Positions 25,022-34,357 of a DNA stretch of 64,000 nt are shown here, in pieces; within the stretch, counting starts at the first letter, position 1; each line of letters begins with the position of its first letter. Both the position numbers and the translations under genes were made by a program. A model generated the notes under the pieces. The model saw only the letters and a program-made list of their open reading frames with translations. It did not search any database and was not told the DNA's origin. The DNA comes from Vreelandella glaciei (GTDB lineage: Bacteria; Pseudomonadota; Gammaproteobacteria; Pseudomonadales; Halomonadaceae): contig NZ_JACCDE010000012.1 of the NCBI RefSeq assembly GCF_013415125.1, forward strand, positions 1 to 64,000, written 5' to 3'.

Positions 25022-26815
25022 TTAAAGTGCGTTAATTTGAGATATAATTTCCTTAAAATCCTGATGTATTTCTGATGAAAACATATTATCAACAACATCA
25101 TACTTACTTATTTTATACTTTACCACAAGGCAATCCTTTCCCTCAGTCAAGAGTGATTTTGACGAGAAATCTTGTAAACCAGGTAAAATTTCAGTTGTCG
25201 TAAATGCACTCAAGTCAATGCCAAATGCCCTTGCATCTTCAATTACAAATTTTTCCTCTACTTTGGCTGCTCTAGCAATAGCACTTGAGGATAGTAAATA
25301 GGTTTCAATATAACGATACCTCCAAGTTCTCGCTGCCAGGCCATCTTTATCGCAACCTTTATTACTCTTATCTACAAGCCTTTGGGTTACAGTATTAAAA
25401 TCTTGATTATCTCTATCCCTAAGACTTAATCCTTTCAAACCACTAATTTCTCTTTTTAATTGGTTAAACAAATGCTGTCTTTCCGTGTGCTTACCAGGCC
25501 ATAGCCAAAAAACTATATCCTCTGAAATAGGAGTCCCTAATATATTTGCGATCCTTTTCAACGAATCTGAGTCAGAACTATTTTCTACAAAAACAACCTT
25601 TTTTGTACGCTGAAGCCGATGCAGCTGTGGAGAAAACTCAGAACCAAGCCCCGTTATTAGAGCGATCTTTTGGAAATTTTGCTTAAGCAAATTAACTTTG
25701 CCATTCTCAAAGTGGAGAATTCTCTCTGGGGGCTGCGAAGCAATTAGTTCCGTGGAGTGAGTGGCAAACAAAATTTGCTTATCATATTTGCTTGCAAGAA
25801 TATTTAGCTCTTTTAAAAGATCAAACTGTAATGAAGGGTGCAAATGCGCGTCAGGTTCATCTAGGGAAATAACATGGTACAAAGGATCAAGGGCAAGTGA
25901 TAAAACATTCAGCAGCTGCAAAAACCCACTACCTTCAACCATTATGTCTCGACGATTAAACCCAGTGTGCTTTGTGAATTTAGTTTTATTTTTGTTGTAG
26001 CTACCCTTCCAATATTCAGCTTTTATAGAGCTGTGATAATCTTCATTAAAATCATGAACTACAAGTTCAACCTGAAACAACTCTCTCATTACTTCAAGAA
26101 GATGCTCCCATCTATCATTCTTTCTCAAATCTTCCAGATCTTGCTTAGGAATTCGATCTAAGTCTCCTTTTAGGCGCTCTCTTTCTTTTTGATTTTCTTT
26201 GTATAGTTCGAGCAACGTATTTCTCATCACCGAGCCACTTAGCCCTTGGCCAATCAACCTAGCTCTCATAGCTTTAGTGTGATATGGCTCACGGTTAAGA
26301 ATGCCAGCAAAGGGTGGGATGTAAGCGACTTTCGGCAGTAGCTCTGATTGTGTAATGTTAGACCTTGTAGTCTTAATAAATAGCCTTTCATTAGCCAATG
26401 ACAAAGAAAATCTTAAGTAGCGGTCGCTATTCAGCGTTTCATTTTTCCACTTAACTTCTAACCAAAGTGTATACCCATCAGGTTCTTTATTTCCGCTACT
26501 ATCAGCTTCGGGAGCAATTCGCAAATTTGTCCACAGGTGTTTCAAGGACGGTATATTAAGAGGGAGAAAATCCTCACCATTAACTCCGACACCTTGTTTC
26601 TTTCCAATATGTTCATTTAGCAAGCCGTCTAAACCTTGCTCTAGCTGAATTATTGATTTACAAAACTCCCATAAAGCGAAGGCTTGCATAAATGTTGACT
26701 TACCCGAATTATTCGAGCCTGCCAAAAGGCAGAAACCGTCAGGAGCTTCTATTGTTTTTTCTCTATAGCGTTTGAATCTATGTAATTCAATTTCTTTAAT
26801 AGATATTTTTTCCAA
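25022..26815 (-). CDS. OLD-family-like ATPase with possible TOPRIM end
   Basis: A 597-residue protein with an SMC/OLD-type ATPase: Walker A GSNNSGKS (residues 33-40), the ABC-like signature area VEGSGFLQLLNVLSL, and Walker B/D-loop SLDEPDAHLHPSLQ (around 320) with ATHSTELI. The region after ~400 begins KKVVFVENSSDSDSLKRI, similar to a TOPRIM start (normally VEG.TD), and then contains an acidic DRDNQDFN stretch. OLD-family proteins are nucleases used in several defence systems. Start is TTG with AAGGTGAG upstream. AT-rich relative to the BREX genes, suggesting a separate origin. Confidence 0.78.
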   Translation of the reverse strand: MEKISIKEIELHRFKRYREKTIEAPDGFCLLAGSNNSGKSTFMQAFALWEFCKSIIQLEQGLDGLLNEHIGKKQGVGVNGEDFLPLNIPSLKHLWTNLRIAPEADSSGNKEPDGYTLWLEVKWKNETLNSDRYLRFSLSLANERLFIKTTRSNITQSELLPKVAYIPPFAGILNREPYHTKAMRARLIGQGLSGSVMRNTLLELYKENQKERERLKGDLDRIPKQDLEDLRKNDRWEHLLEVMRELFQVELVVHDFNEDYHSSIKAEYWKGSYNKNKTKFTKHTGFNRRDIMVEGSGFLQLLNVLSLALDPLYHVISLDEPDAHLHPSLQFDLLKELNILASKYDKQILFATHSTELIASQPPERILHFENGKVNLLKQNFQKIALITGLGSEFSPQLHRLQRTKKVVFVENSSDSDSLKRIANILGTPISEDIVFWLWPGKHTERQHLFNQLKREISGLKGLSLRDRDNQDFNTVTQRLVDKSNKGCDKDGLAARTWRYRYIETYLLSSSAIARAAKVEEKFVIEDARAFGIDLSAFTTTEILPGLQDFSSKSLLTEGKDCLVVKYKISKYDVVDNMFSSEIHQDFKEIISQINAL

Positions 26816-27066
26816 AACTCACCTTACTCCTAGATGTTAATGCCTGACAGAGGAATGTAACAGTGATTATTCCCCCTTTCATTTACGACTTATCCCATCA
26901 AAATCAAAAGAAAAAAATATAAATAAGCAGCATAACATCGATTATCGTGCTGACTGCTTAATACGATTGCATCAGCATGCCGCTTTCGCCGAGAGAGCCG
27001 CTCAGGGTCGAAATCTGCCTTAAGCAGCCCTCTGTAGCCAGTCCAAAAGCGAAGCAAAACCACTTA

Positions 27067-27390
27067 TCAAGATTTATGATCACCAAAATAGTCATCCGTC
27101 GCCACTAGCCCCAGGCGGTCATCTGTATTGAAGGCCTGATCTCTGTCGCTATCTTCGCTGAACAAATTTTGCACGCGGCGTTCTTGTTTGAAGTAAGCCA
27201 ACGTGCTGAAAAAACAGCTTTCGCACAGGTGAACTTCATAGCGCTCACCGTCGTGCTGAGAGCCATAGCCCCAATGTGCTTTGAGGGTGGCGTACTCAAG
27301 ATTTTCATCTGCTACCCGTGTTGTGGTTAGGCAGACATCGCACACCACATCGGTGACGGCTTCGACTTCTACTTTTTCAGTCACTTTCAT
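27067..27390 (-). CDS. Small cysteine-containing protein of unknown function
   Basis: A 107-residue acidic protein with CDVC and CESC pairs (residues ~17-20 and ~75-78), likely one zinc site. A strong ribosome-binding site, GAGGAG, precedes the ATG. It lies 58 bp after the 60-residue gene and may share its transcript, downstream of brxL. I do not know the family. Confidence 0.65.
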   Translation of the reverse strand: MKVTEKVEVEAVTDVVCDVCLTTTRVADENLEYATLKAHWGYGSQHDGERYEVHLCESCFFSTLAYFKQERRVQNLFSEDSDRDQAFNTDDRLGLVATDDYFGDHKS

Positions 27391-27448
27391 TGCTATACTC
27401 CTCGCCTACCGACCATGTGCTCACTAACATGGCATGTGCAATACGTGC

Positions 27449-27631
27449 CTATCTCGGCGGATGCTCATCACCTGTGCGGGTGGCTGGAATAGGCTCTTCC
27501 ATCTGCATAGCCTCCCAGTCCTCAATGCCTACAGGCTCAAATGGCTTCTCATATTTGCCAACCGAGCCCTTAAGCCGCTGCAGAGGGCCGCCGTTTGCTT
27601 CTACATCACTGAGCTCATTAGATTTTTCCAT
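27449..27631 (-). CDS. 60-residue acidic/proline-rich small protein
   Basis: A short frame preceded by a near-perfect Shine-Dalgarno (AGGAGG, 7-base spacing). The sequence is hydrophilic and rich in Glu, Gly and Pro, with no membrane segment. It sits between brxL and the small cysteine-containing gene, all on the minus strand. Unknown function; the strong ribosome-binding site is the main reason to keep it. Confidence 0.5.
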   Translation of the reverse strand: MEKSNELSDVEANGGPLQRLKGSVGKYEKPFEPVGIEDWEAMQMEEPIPATRTGDEHPPR

Positions 27632-27693
27632 CTAAGTGCCTCCTGTAATGCGTGCGAGGGCATGAATACATCATCGCAATAGACTCATTAACC

Positions 27694-29766
27694 TTAATCC
27701 ACCCCAAGCGCTTTGACCACTGCATCAATCGGTTCGGCATAGAAGCTGGTTTGGAACTTGGTGAACAGCTCTCCGGGGATGGTGGGAATATCCATGGCGC
27801 TGCTCATGGGTAGGGTGACGCGCTTGCCACCGGCATCAAAAGCAACCTGCAGGCATTCCGCTAGGCTTTCGACAGGCTTTAGGCTGCCCCCTAGGCTCAT
27901 ATCGCCCAGCACCACCATTTGGCTTTGGGTAGGTTTACCTACCAGGCCAGAGGAGAACGCGACCAAGCTGGCGAGAGAGAGGTCACGCAAAACACCGCTA
28001 TTTTGCAGATCGACCACATGCAGGTGGAAATCATGCTCCAACACCTTACGGGCACCGCTGATGCGGCTGGCGTTGGCCTTGAAGTAATCAAAGGCCATTT
28101 TGACCTGCTCTTTGGCGGCGGTGGAGTTCCAGAGCCCTGACATGGCCAGCTTGCCGCTGCCTGCGGTTACCTGCATTTCGATGCGATAAACCCCCGGCAT
28201 GCCTTTATCGCTGAGACCAATGGTATGCACCACGCCAGGCTTGCCCTGGCCTTCTGGAATCAGGCCGCCACCGCCCTGCTCTTTCACCGACACAAAGTGC
28301 TCTTCCAGCGTTTCTTTGTCGATATAGCTGAAATGAACATCGTAAAACTCCATGCCACCAATCTTTTTCAGCTGTTCTTTCACGCGGCGGCGTACCTGCA
28401 TGGCGTATTCCAGGCAATCTCGTACATCGTCCTTCATATACTCCCCATGGGGGAACATCAGCTTCAGCAGGCCCGACACGGTTTTACGCACCGCAATCAC
28501 GTCACGCTGGTTGAGGTTGTCACCCAACGAGAAGTAGCGATCAATGGCATCGGCGAAGCTGCGTTTTCGCATCTCACGGAAGAATTCAGCGAGGTAATCA
28601 ACAATAAACCCATAGCGCTGAGTAAAGAACGAGGGCCGCATCTTGGGGATTTCCCAGCCGGGAATATAAGCATGGAAGCGATCAAAGAAGGCAGCATCAA
28701 TCATGGCATCGGGAAATGGCGTCAACAGGTGGCTGGTTTTTACCAGCGACTCCACGCTTTGGTTGATGTTGCCCACAAACACCATCGAGGCTGAGGCCTC
28801 CATCTGCTCACGCCCACGGGCAAAGGAGCCAGAGGCCATGTAATCCTTCATGATCTGCACCCCATCCTTATCCTTGAACGAGATACCGGCCACTTCATCG
28901 AAGGCCACCAAATCCCACATGCCCACCAGGCCAATACGCCGCGAGCTCATATTGTAGAACAGGTTAGCCACCGTGGTTTGCCCACCAGAGACCAAAATGC
29001 TGTTGGGTGAGCACTCTTTGTAGATATGGCTTTTGCCGGTGCCCCGTGGCCCTAGCTCGCAGACGTTGTAGTTGTTCTCGACAAACGGAATCATCCTGGC
29101 CAGTAAGTGCCATTGAACGCTTTCGTCTAGCTCGGCAGGTTCCATACCAATCGAGCGAATCAGCACTTCACGCCATTGAGCATTGGTAAAGCCACGCCGC
29201 CCTTCAAACAGCTCGTCCATATTCATGTGGGGCATCTGAATTGGCTTGAGCAGGCTGACGCCAAACGGTGACGATGACTGACCCTCTTCATGAAAATAGC
29301 TGAGCGTGGCAATCACCCAAATACCGCCTACCAGCAGTTTCTCGTGCTCTTTGACAATGCCTGCGGAGATCTCGGCATCTTTGATGCCTAGGTTACTGAA
29401 CGCCGCTTCATAGCGGTCTTTTTTCTCGTTCAGGCGCACCGTGACCCGATCAATCACCTTGAAACTGCCGCGCTCGCGCACGATGGATTTCACTTTCTCC
29501 GCTTCATCCGGGCGAACGTAGTTATCCGTCAGAATCGCTTTAACGTTTTCCAGCCCCTTAGCAATCACCTCCGCATCGTCTGAGGCGCAGTACATACCCA
29601 ACAGGTACTCCAGCACGTACACGGGCACGTTTGCGCCCTCTTTCACGCGCTGTGTGAGATCCTTACGCACCACGCGGCCCGCAAATTGCGTGTTGAGCAG
29701 CGTATCCAGATCGGCATCCTGGAGGGCGTCAGTCACTTGCGTGGCGGAAGTTGAGTCAAAATCCAT
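27694..29766 (-). CDS. brxL: BrxL, Lon-like AAA+ protein of BREX
   Basis: A ~690-residue BrxL (start MDFDSTSATQ at 29766; a 12-codon extension to 29802 is open). Walker A GPRGTGKS at residues 239-246, Walker B-type LVAFDEVAGISF, and an arginine-rich sensor region precede a C-terminal Lon-protease-like domain (LHVVDLQNSGVL, then LGDMSLGGSLKPVESLAECL). BrxL forms DNA-binding ring assemblies and is needed for type 1 BREX phage restriction but not methylation. Last gene of the BREX operon, 72 bp after pglZ. Confidence 0.93.
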   Translation of the reverse strand: MDFDSTSATQVTDALQDADLDTLLNTQFAGRVVRKDLTQRVKEGANVPVYVLEYLLGMYCASDDAEVIAKGLENVKAILTDNYVRPDEAEKVKSIVRERGSFKVIDRVTVRLNEKKDRYEAAFSNLGIKDAEISAGIVKEHEKLLVGGIWVIATLSYFHEEGQSSSPFGVSLLKPIQMPHMNMDELFEGRRGFTNAQWREVLIRSIGMEPAELDESVQWHLLARMIPFVENNYNVCELGPRGTGKSHIYKECSPNSILVSGGQTTVANLFYNMSSRRIGLVGMWDLVAFDEVAGISFKDKDGVQIMKDYMASGSFARGREQMEASASMVFVGNINQSVESLVKTSHLLTPFPDAMIDAAFFDRFHAYIPGWEIPKMRPSFFTQRYGFIVDYLAEFFREMRKRSFADAIDRYFSLGDNLNQRDVIAVRKTVSGLLKLMFPHGEYMKDDVRDCLEYAMQVRRRVKEQLKKIGGMEFYDVHFSYIDKETLEEHFVSVKEQGGGGLIPEGQGKPGVVHTIGLSDKGMPGVYRIEMQVTAGSGKLAMSGLWNSTAAKEQVKMAFDYFKANASRISGARKVLEHDFHLHVVDLQNSGVLRDLSLASLVAFSSGLVGKPTQSQMVVLGDMSLGGSLKPVESLAECLQVAFDAGGKRVTLPMSSAMDIPTIPGELFTKFQTSFYAEPIDAVVKALGVD

Positions 29767-29838
29767 GTGGGCGGTCACTCCTGAACGACAATAAAAGCAC
29801 AATGCACAAACATAAAAGCGTTCCCGCTGATGACTGGC

Positions 29839-32469
29839 CTAGAAAAAATCATCCGTAAACGCGAGATCAATCACCACCCGGTAGCGCTCCCGTTCGGTGC
29901 CCAAGTCTTTATCCCGCAGCACCAGGAAGTAGTCATTTTTGCGGTCGAATGACGTGCCCGATAGCGAGAGGCGCACCGACTTCATGCGCTCGTTCATATT
30001 GTCGCTTGCGCTATCGAAGGTCACGACCTCTTCACTGGAAACCACCTCGCTGCCCGCGTAAATCGCCACCGACAGCGTGACCGGGCGGAGGCGCTCGCTG
30101 ACTGCTTCGGTTTGCAGCAGCTCAAAACGCTGAATGTTATTGACCATCTTCAGCGATGCCTTGGGTGAAATGACTTCCACCTTGCGACTGGTGCGCTTTT
30201 CCACCTTCTCACCCCGCAGCTGCTGCACGGTGAGCACCGGCACCACAATTTCCTGGGGCATAATGCCCCCATGTACAAAACGCGCCCCGCCCACAAAATG
30301 AAAACGGTGCGCGCCTTTGGGTATCCAGAACTGGGTGTCACAGGTGGTGCCTGCGGTATCGCGGGTATGGCCGTGCCACACACTGAGGTTATCGGGCAGC
30401 GATTCACCCAGCACATAGCGCTTTTTGCTTTTGAAGGCCGACGCTGGCTTTTCTGACAGCGCCGTGCGGTCGGTAGCATTCAAGGCGCTTCGCTGAAACA
30501 GGAAACCGTGGTCAGCGGTGACCAACACCGTGCTGGTATTCAGGTGCATGAGGATTTTACGGGTCAGCTGATCCAGCTCATCAATGGCATCCTCCACCGC
30601 CGCGAACGTCTCGCTTTCGGTGTTGGCGGCATCTCCACGGGCATCTACCACGTTGTGGTACACGTACATCAGCTGCACGCCTTTGATCTTTTCGCGCCCC
30701 TCTTCACGGCTCCAGCCTTTTACGTCCTCGGCGGTGACGGCTAACGCCTCCCCGCCGAGGGCGGCTTTGAGTAACTTGCTGCGGTTCGCCGTACCCTGAG
30801 TGGATTGGCCGTTCACCAACACCGTATCGCTGCCCGGCTGATAGCTGAGCTCTCGGTGCGGCAACAGCGAGGCCATCCCCAGGGTGGTGTAGCTGGGCAC
30901 CACACCCAACTGGCTTTTTAACGTCGCTTCGCTGTAGCGCTTGGCATTAATGCGCTCGCGCAGCTCTTCCGCCGCTTCATAGCGGAAGGCATCGCTAATC
31001 ACCACTACCACACGCTTTTGACGGCTAGCGCCTAGCTGGGGCTGCACCCAGTCCCGGTAGAAGTGTTGCTGGCTGGAAATGTTAGGTAGCTTCCAGTGGG
31101 TGAGCCGCTGTTCGGCTTCTACGCGCTCGCTCCAGTTACGGGTGAGCTGGCCCAGGAACCACTCGTCGTAACAGCGCTCAACGGCGGTATCCAGGTTTTT
31201 AAGCAGCTCAACGCCGGTGGTATCAGAGGCCACCGCGTAATGGCGATAGGCGGTATCAAAACGGTAGAGGTCTGTTTGGTAAGCGTGGTAGAGCGCCTCA
31301 ACACTCTCGTAATGGAAGCCTTTGGCATGCTGATGACGCAGACTAAACAGCGCAATCGCCGCGGTAAGCGCGGCGTACAGCTGCCGGTAGCGCTCGCGGC
31401 GGACGTCGTTTTTATGCCGCGATGCCCAATAACCGTCCAGGCGCGCCACAATGATGCTGTCGAACAGCTTCAGGTCGCGGGCATCCGCCGTGGGAATCGC
31501 CTGGCAGAGATCGACAATGATCTGCTTCTCCACCACCTCAAACGTCGCCACATGGCTTAGCTGCTCTAACGGCACATCCTGCAGCTTGTCATCAATGCGC
31601 TGAGCATCCGCCACCCACCCGGAGATCACATCGAACGCGGGGTAAAAGCGCGAGCTATCTCGCCAACGGGTTAATAGCGCCCGAGAGGATGCACGCGCAT
31701 TGACAGAGGGAATGGCCACCTGACGCGCCCAGTCAGGAATATCAGAAATGCTCTCGCAGTAGCCGGTAATCAGTAGCCGTAGCATCAGCTGGCCGAAGTT
31801 CAGCGACGCTTCACCGCTGAGCTCTGCTTGGGTGGCGGGATAGCCCACCTCGGCCTGTAAAGCACGCACAAGCGCAGGCACCAAGGCGTACTTCTCGGCC
31901 TCAACCAACGCCACTGGGTTGGCCTCTAACCCCAACTCGTGGGTTACCGCTTCTTCAGCCAGGTGGAACAGCAGCGTGGCCACGTCAAGAGACGTGGCCC
32001 CCACCACCACGGCCAGCATCGCTAGATCCAGTTCATCTTCACTGAGGGAAGGCGTGACCAAACGCTTCAACGCTTCGATTCGTTTACGACTGGCTAAGAA
32101 CGCCTGCCGCTGCGCCAAGTGCTCGCGCAGTACATGGCGGGTTAGGCCCAGCTCGTTGAAAATCATCGAAACGCGGTCGGCGTAGAAGCGGCCAGAGTAC
32201 AGCTTGATATCCAGCAGCCAGTCCTCTTCTGGGGCTGGCTCGGCAGAGGGAAAGTAGAGCAGCGTGGGCATTTCCGGCTCTTCCAGCTCCAGGCGAAGCT
32301 TGACACCCAGGGTAGACTCCCCCGCCATGTTGATCACTTGAACGCCTTCTAACGCAAGATCACTGAGCGAATCCACAAAATGGCCAGGGGCGTCGTACCA
32401 GAACACAATCCGATGGCGGTCGGTGAAGAAGGCGTGTTGTAAGCCCTGCTGGAGTTGTTCGAGCTGCAC
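29839..32469 (-). CDS. pglZ: PglZ, alkaline-phosphatase-superfamily BREX core protein
   Basis: An 876-residue PglZ of the type 1 BREX (BrxZ) form. The phosphatase-like domain is visible in KRVVVVISDAFRYEAAEELR (around residue 485), VVPSYTTLGMASLLPH, and LVTADHGFLF (around 655). Start is GTG. PglZ and PglX are the signature pair of BREX. It is separated from pglX here by the SIR2-HerA pair and the GmrSD-like gene, all on the same strand. Confidence 0.94.
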   Translation of the reverse strand: MQLEQLQQGLQHAFFTDRHRIVFWYDAPGHFVDSLSDLALEGVQVINMAGESTLGVKLRLELEEPEMPTLLYFPSAEPAPEEDWLLDIKLYSGRFYADRVSMIFNELGLTRHVLREHLAQRQAFLASRKRIEALKRLVTPSLSEDELDLAMLAVVVGATSLDVATLLFHLAEEAVTHELGLEANPVALVEAEKYALVPALVRALQAEVGYPATQAELSGEASLNFGQLMLRLLITGYCESISDIPDWARQVAIPSVNARASSRALLTRWRDSSRFYPAFDVISGWVADAQRIDDKLQDVPLEQLSHVATFEVVEKQIIVDLCQAIPTADARDLKLFDSIIVARLDGYWASRHKNDVRRERYRQLYAALTAAIALFSLRHQHAKGFHYESVEALYHAYQTDLYRFDTAYRHYAVASDTTGVELLKNLDTAVERCYDEWFLGQLTRNWSERVEAEQRLTHWKLPNISSQQHFYRDWVQPQLGASRQKRVVVVISDAFRYEAAEELRERINAKRYSEATLKSQLGVVPSYTTLGMASLLPHRELSYQPGSDTVLVNGQSTQGTANRSKLLKAALGGEALAVTAEDVKGWSREEGREKIKGVQLMYVYHNVVDARGDAANTESETFAAVEDAIDELDQLTRKILMHLNTSTVLVTADHGFLFQRSALNATDRTALSEKPASAFKSKKRYVLGESLPDNLSVWHGHTRDTAGTTCDTQFWIPKGAHRFHFVGGARFVHGGIMPQEIVVPVLTVQQLRGEKVEKRTSRKVEVISPKASLKMVNNIQRFELLQTEAVSERLRPVTLSVAIYAGSEVVSSEEVVTFDSASDNMNERMKSVRLSLSGTSFDRKNDYFLVLRDKDLGTERERYRVVIDLAFTDDFF

Positions 32470-32521
32470 AGAGAATCCTATCTATACTGAATAAAATTAT
32501 AGCAAAATTACATTGCTAGGC

Positions 32522-34267
32522 TTAATAACTGTTAACTACTTGTCGGATTCTTTCTATTAATAGCGCCTTTCTCTGCAAGTAGAACTCATCAAAATTTGCG
32601 ATGTCGTCTGGTAGCAGGTCAATCCCTTGGGAATGAAGATGACGCAAACGCGCGTCAGGATCCGGCCAAACAGCCTCATACCATTTAAGAGGCATTTTTT
32701 GGCGCTTCTCGTTATTGATGGTTCCTTCCAGTAGTTGCAGATTAGGAAGCTGATTGCTCCATGCCTTGAAAGACTCAACTCTCTCCTCAGGCACACCAGC
32801 CTTTCTCAGTTTGCTTGTGCTGAAAAGACCTTTCGGGTAGATGTGGTCTACATGAAAATGTCGAGAAAAATCGAATCCCGGGAACAACAGAGAAAGCAGC
32901 GCGAAGGTTCTTTTACCACCGTACTCCAACTCGGCCAGCTCTTCGACTTCCTCGTCCACAAAGTGGAGTGCCTTACCGCGGGCCGCCATCACCGAACTCA
33001 GTTTCTCCGCTGGAAAGCCTGCCTCACTATCCTCCTTAAGCACTCGGCGCAAGCTGGTTAGCAAAGTATCAAGACCACTACCCCAAATGCCAGACGCCTT
33101 TAACAACGATTTAATAAACCACTTGCGCAGAAATTCGCGATCCTTCGCATATTCAGAACGGGACAAATAACCATCATCCAGCTTTCGAATATATAGGTAA
33201 TAGGCAATCGGCAAAATTGCGCTATCTGCACGCAGGTTCTGCGAGTTGAATCCAAAAGTAGCCAAGAGTTTGGTCGTAAGTAGAAGAGCAGTTCGTATCT
33301 CAAGCCAGTTCTTCTCAAGGATAGCCATGTTAGCTTTATTGAAGTTATCGACTTTGAAGCCAACACTGCCAATATCTGACAGCATCAATCCTGCCTTCAG
33401 GACTAGATCTTTACTGAAGGAAAAACCATCCCCTGTTTCATTCATTTCGTCAACGAGAGCATGAATTTGCTCTCGTGCATCCAGGTCGTTCCACTGTGCA
33501 ACAGCTATGGACAGCAACAAGTCCGAATATGATAGGACAGTCCCCCCACTGTTCATACGGATGAAGATATTCAAGACATGTTCAAGGTCTTGCTCTTTTT
33601 CTTCATAGTAAGCAATTTTATCTTTATCTAATATCGTGGTGATCAGATGTCTAAGGACACTTCTAGCGGACTTGAGGGACTCTCTATCACCTTCCCACCC
33701 ATCATTCAGTTCATCGTGCAAATCGTCTCTGTCTTCTTCTAGAATCCGCCCAACACGGAACCAGTAATCCCTCTCAGATATGTCACCAGCTTGCTTGTCT
33801 GTTAAGAATTCGAACTGATAGCGGCTACCTGTTTCGTCCTCAGGCTGTCCCAGTAGGTTGATATAAAGTCGCTTGAGAGGAAACGCATCGGGACTCGTCC
33901 ACCACTTGCCATGGATTTTTTGGCTGTAAGACCCTCGTAGACCAATATTCAGAGCTGTAATACGCTGCTGACCGTCCAGTACGGCAACTAACTCGCGAGC
34001 AGGAAGATCTTTCAGCGGCGGGCAATGAGGATTGTCTCGCTGATGATAATGCGTCACAAAATCGTAAAACTGATACTTCCCACGATTATCAGGCTGTATG
34101 CGCCAAAAAAGGAATGTGCCAAACGGGTAGCCCTGAAGTAGACTATCGAACAGGTTGCAGATCTGATCAGGTCTCCATACAAACTCCCTCTGAATCGCTG
34201 GGAGTATTAATTCATTATTCCTCACCTGGTCAATTAATGAAGAGATGGTGCCACCTGTCTGATACAT
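32522..34267 (-). CDS. GmrSD/BrxU-like DUF262-HNH protein (type IV restriction)
   Basis: A 581-residue protein with an N-terminal DUF262 nucleotide-using domain (LILPAIQREFVWRPDQICNL, LLQGYPFGTFLFW, VAVLDGQQRITAL). The C-terminal DUF1524/HNH region reads HVDHIYPKGLF, then WSNQLPNLQLLEGTINNEKRQ (about 475-530). This is the architecture of GmrSD and BrxU, which cut DNA carrying modified bases. BrxU-like genes are known to sit between pglX and pglZ in BREX islands, as here, covering phages that evade BREX by base modification. Whether it is specific for glucosylated or methylated cytosine is unknown. Confidence 0.85.
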   Translation of the reverse strand: MYQTGGTISSLIDQVRNNELILPAIQREFVWRPDQICNLFDSLLQGYPFGTFLFWRIQPDNRGKYQFYDFVTHYHQRDNPHCPPLKDLPARELVAVLDGQQRITALNIGLRGSYSQKIHGKWWTSPDAFPLKRLYINLLGQPEDETGSRYQFEFLTDKQAGDISERDYWFRVGRILEEDRDDLHDELNDGWEGDRESLKSARSVLRHLITTILDKDKIAYYEEKEQDLEHVLNIFIRMNSGGTVLSYSDLLLSIAVAQWNDLDAREQIHALVDEMNETGDGFSFSKDLVLKAGLMLSDIGSVGFKVDNFNKANMAILEKNWLEIRTALLLTTKLLATFGFNSQNLRADSAILPIAYYLYIRKLDDGYLSRSEYAKDREFLRKWFIKSLLKASGIWGSGLDTLLTSLRRVLKEDSEAGFPAEKLSSVMAARGKALHFVDEEVEELAELEYGGKRTFALLSLLFPGFDFSRHFHVDHIYPKGLFSTSKLRKAGVPEERVESFKAWSNQLPNLQLLEGTINNEKRQKMPLKWYEAVWPDPDARLRHLHSQGIDLLPDDIANFDEFYLQRKALLIERIRQVVNSY

Positions 34268-34357
34268 AGTATCTCCACTATATTGATTTTGCTTACGATG
34301 GTTTAGCTACCAGATTAATCTTTGACCATTTTGGACTGGCCAGCCCATCATCCCGTT

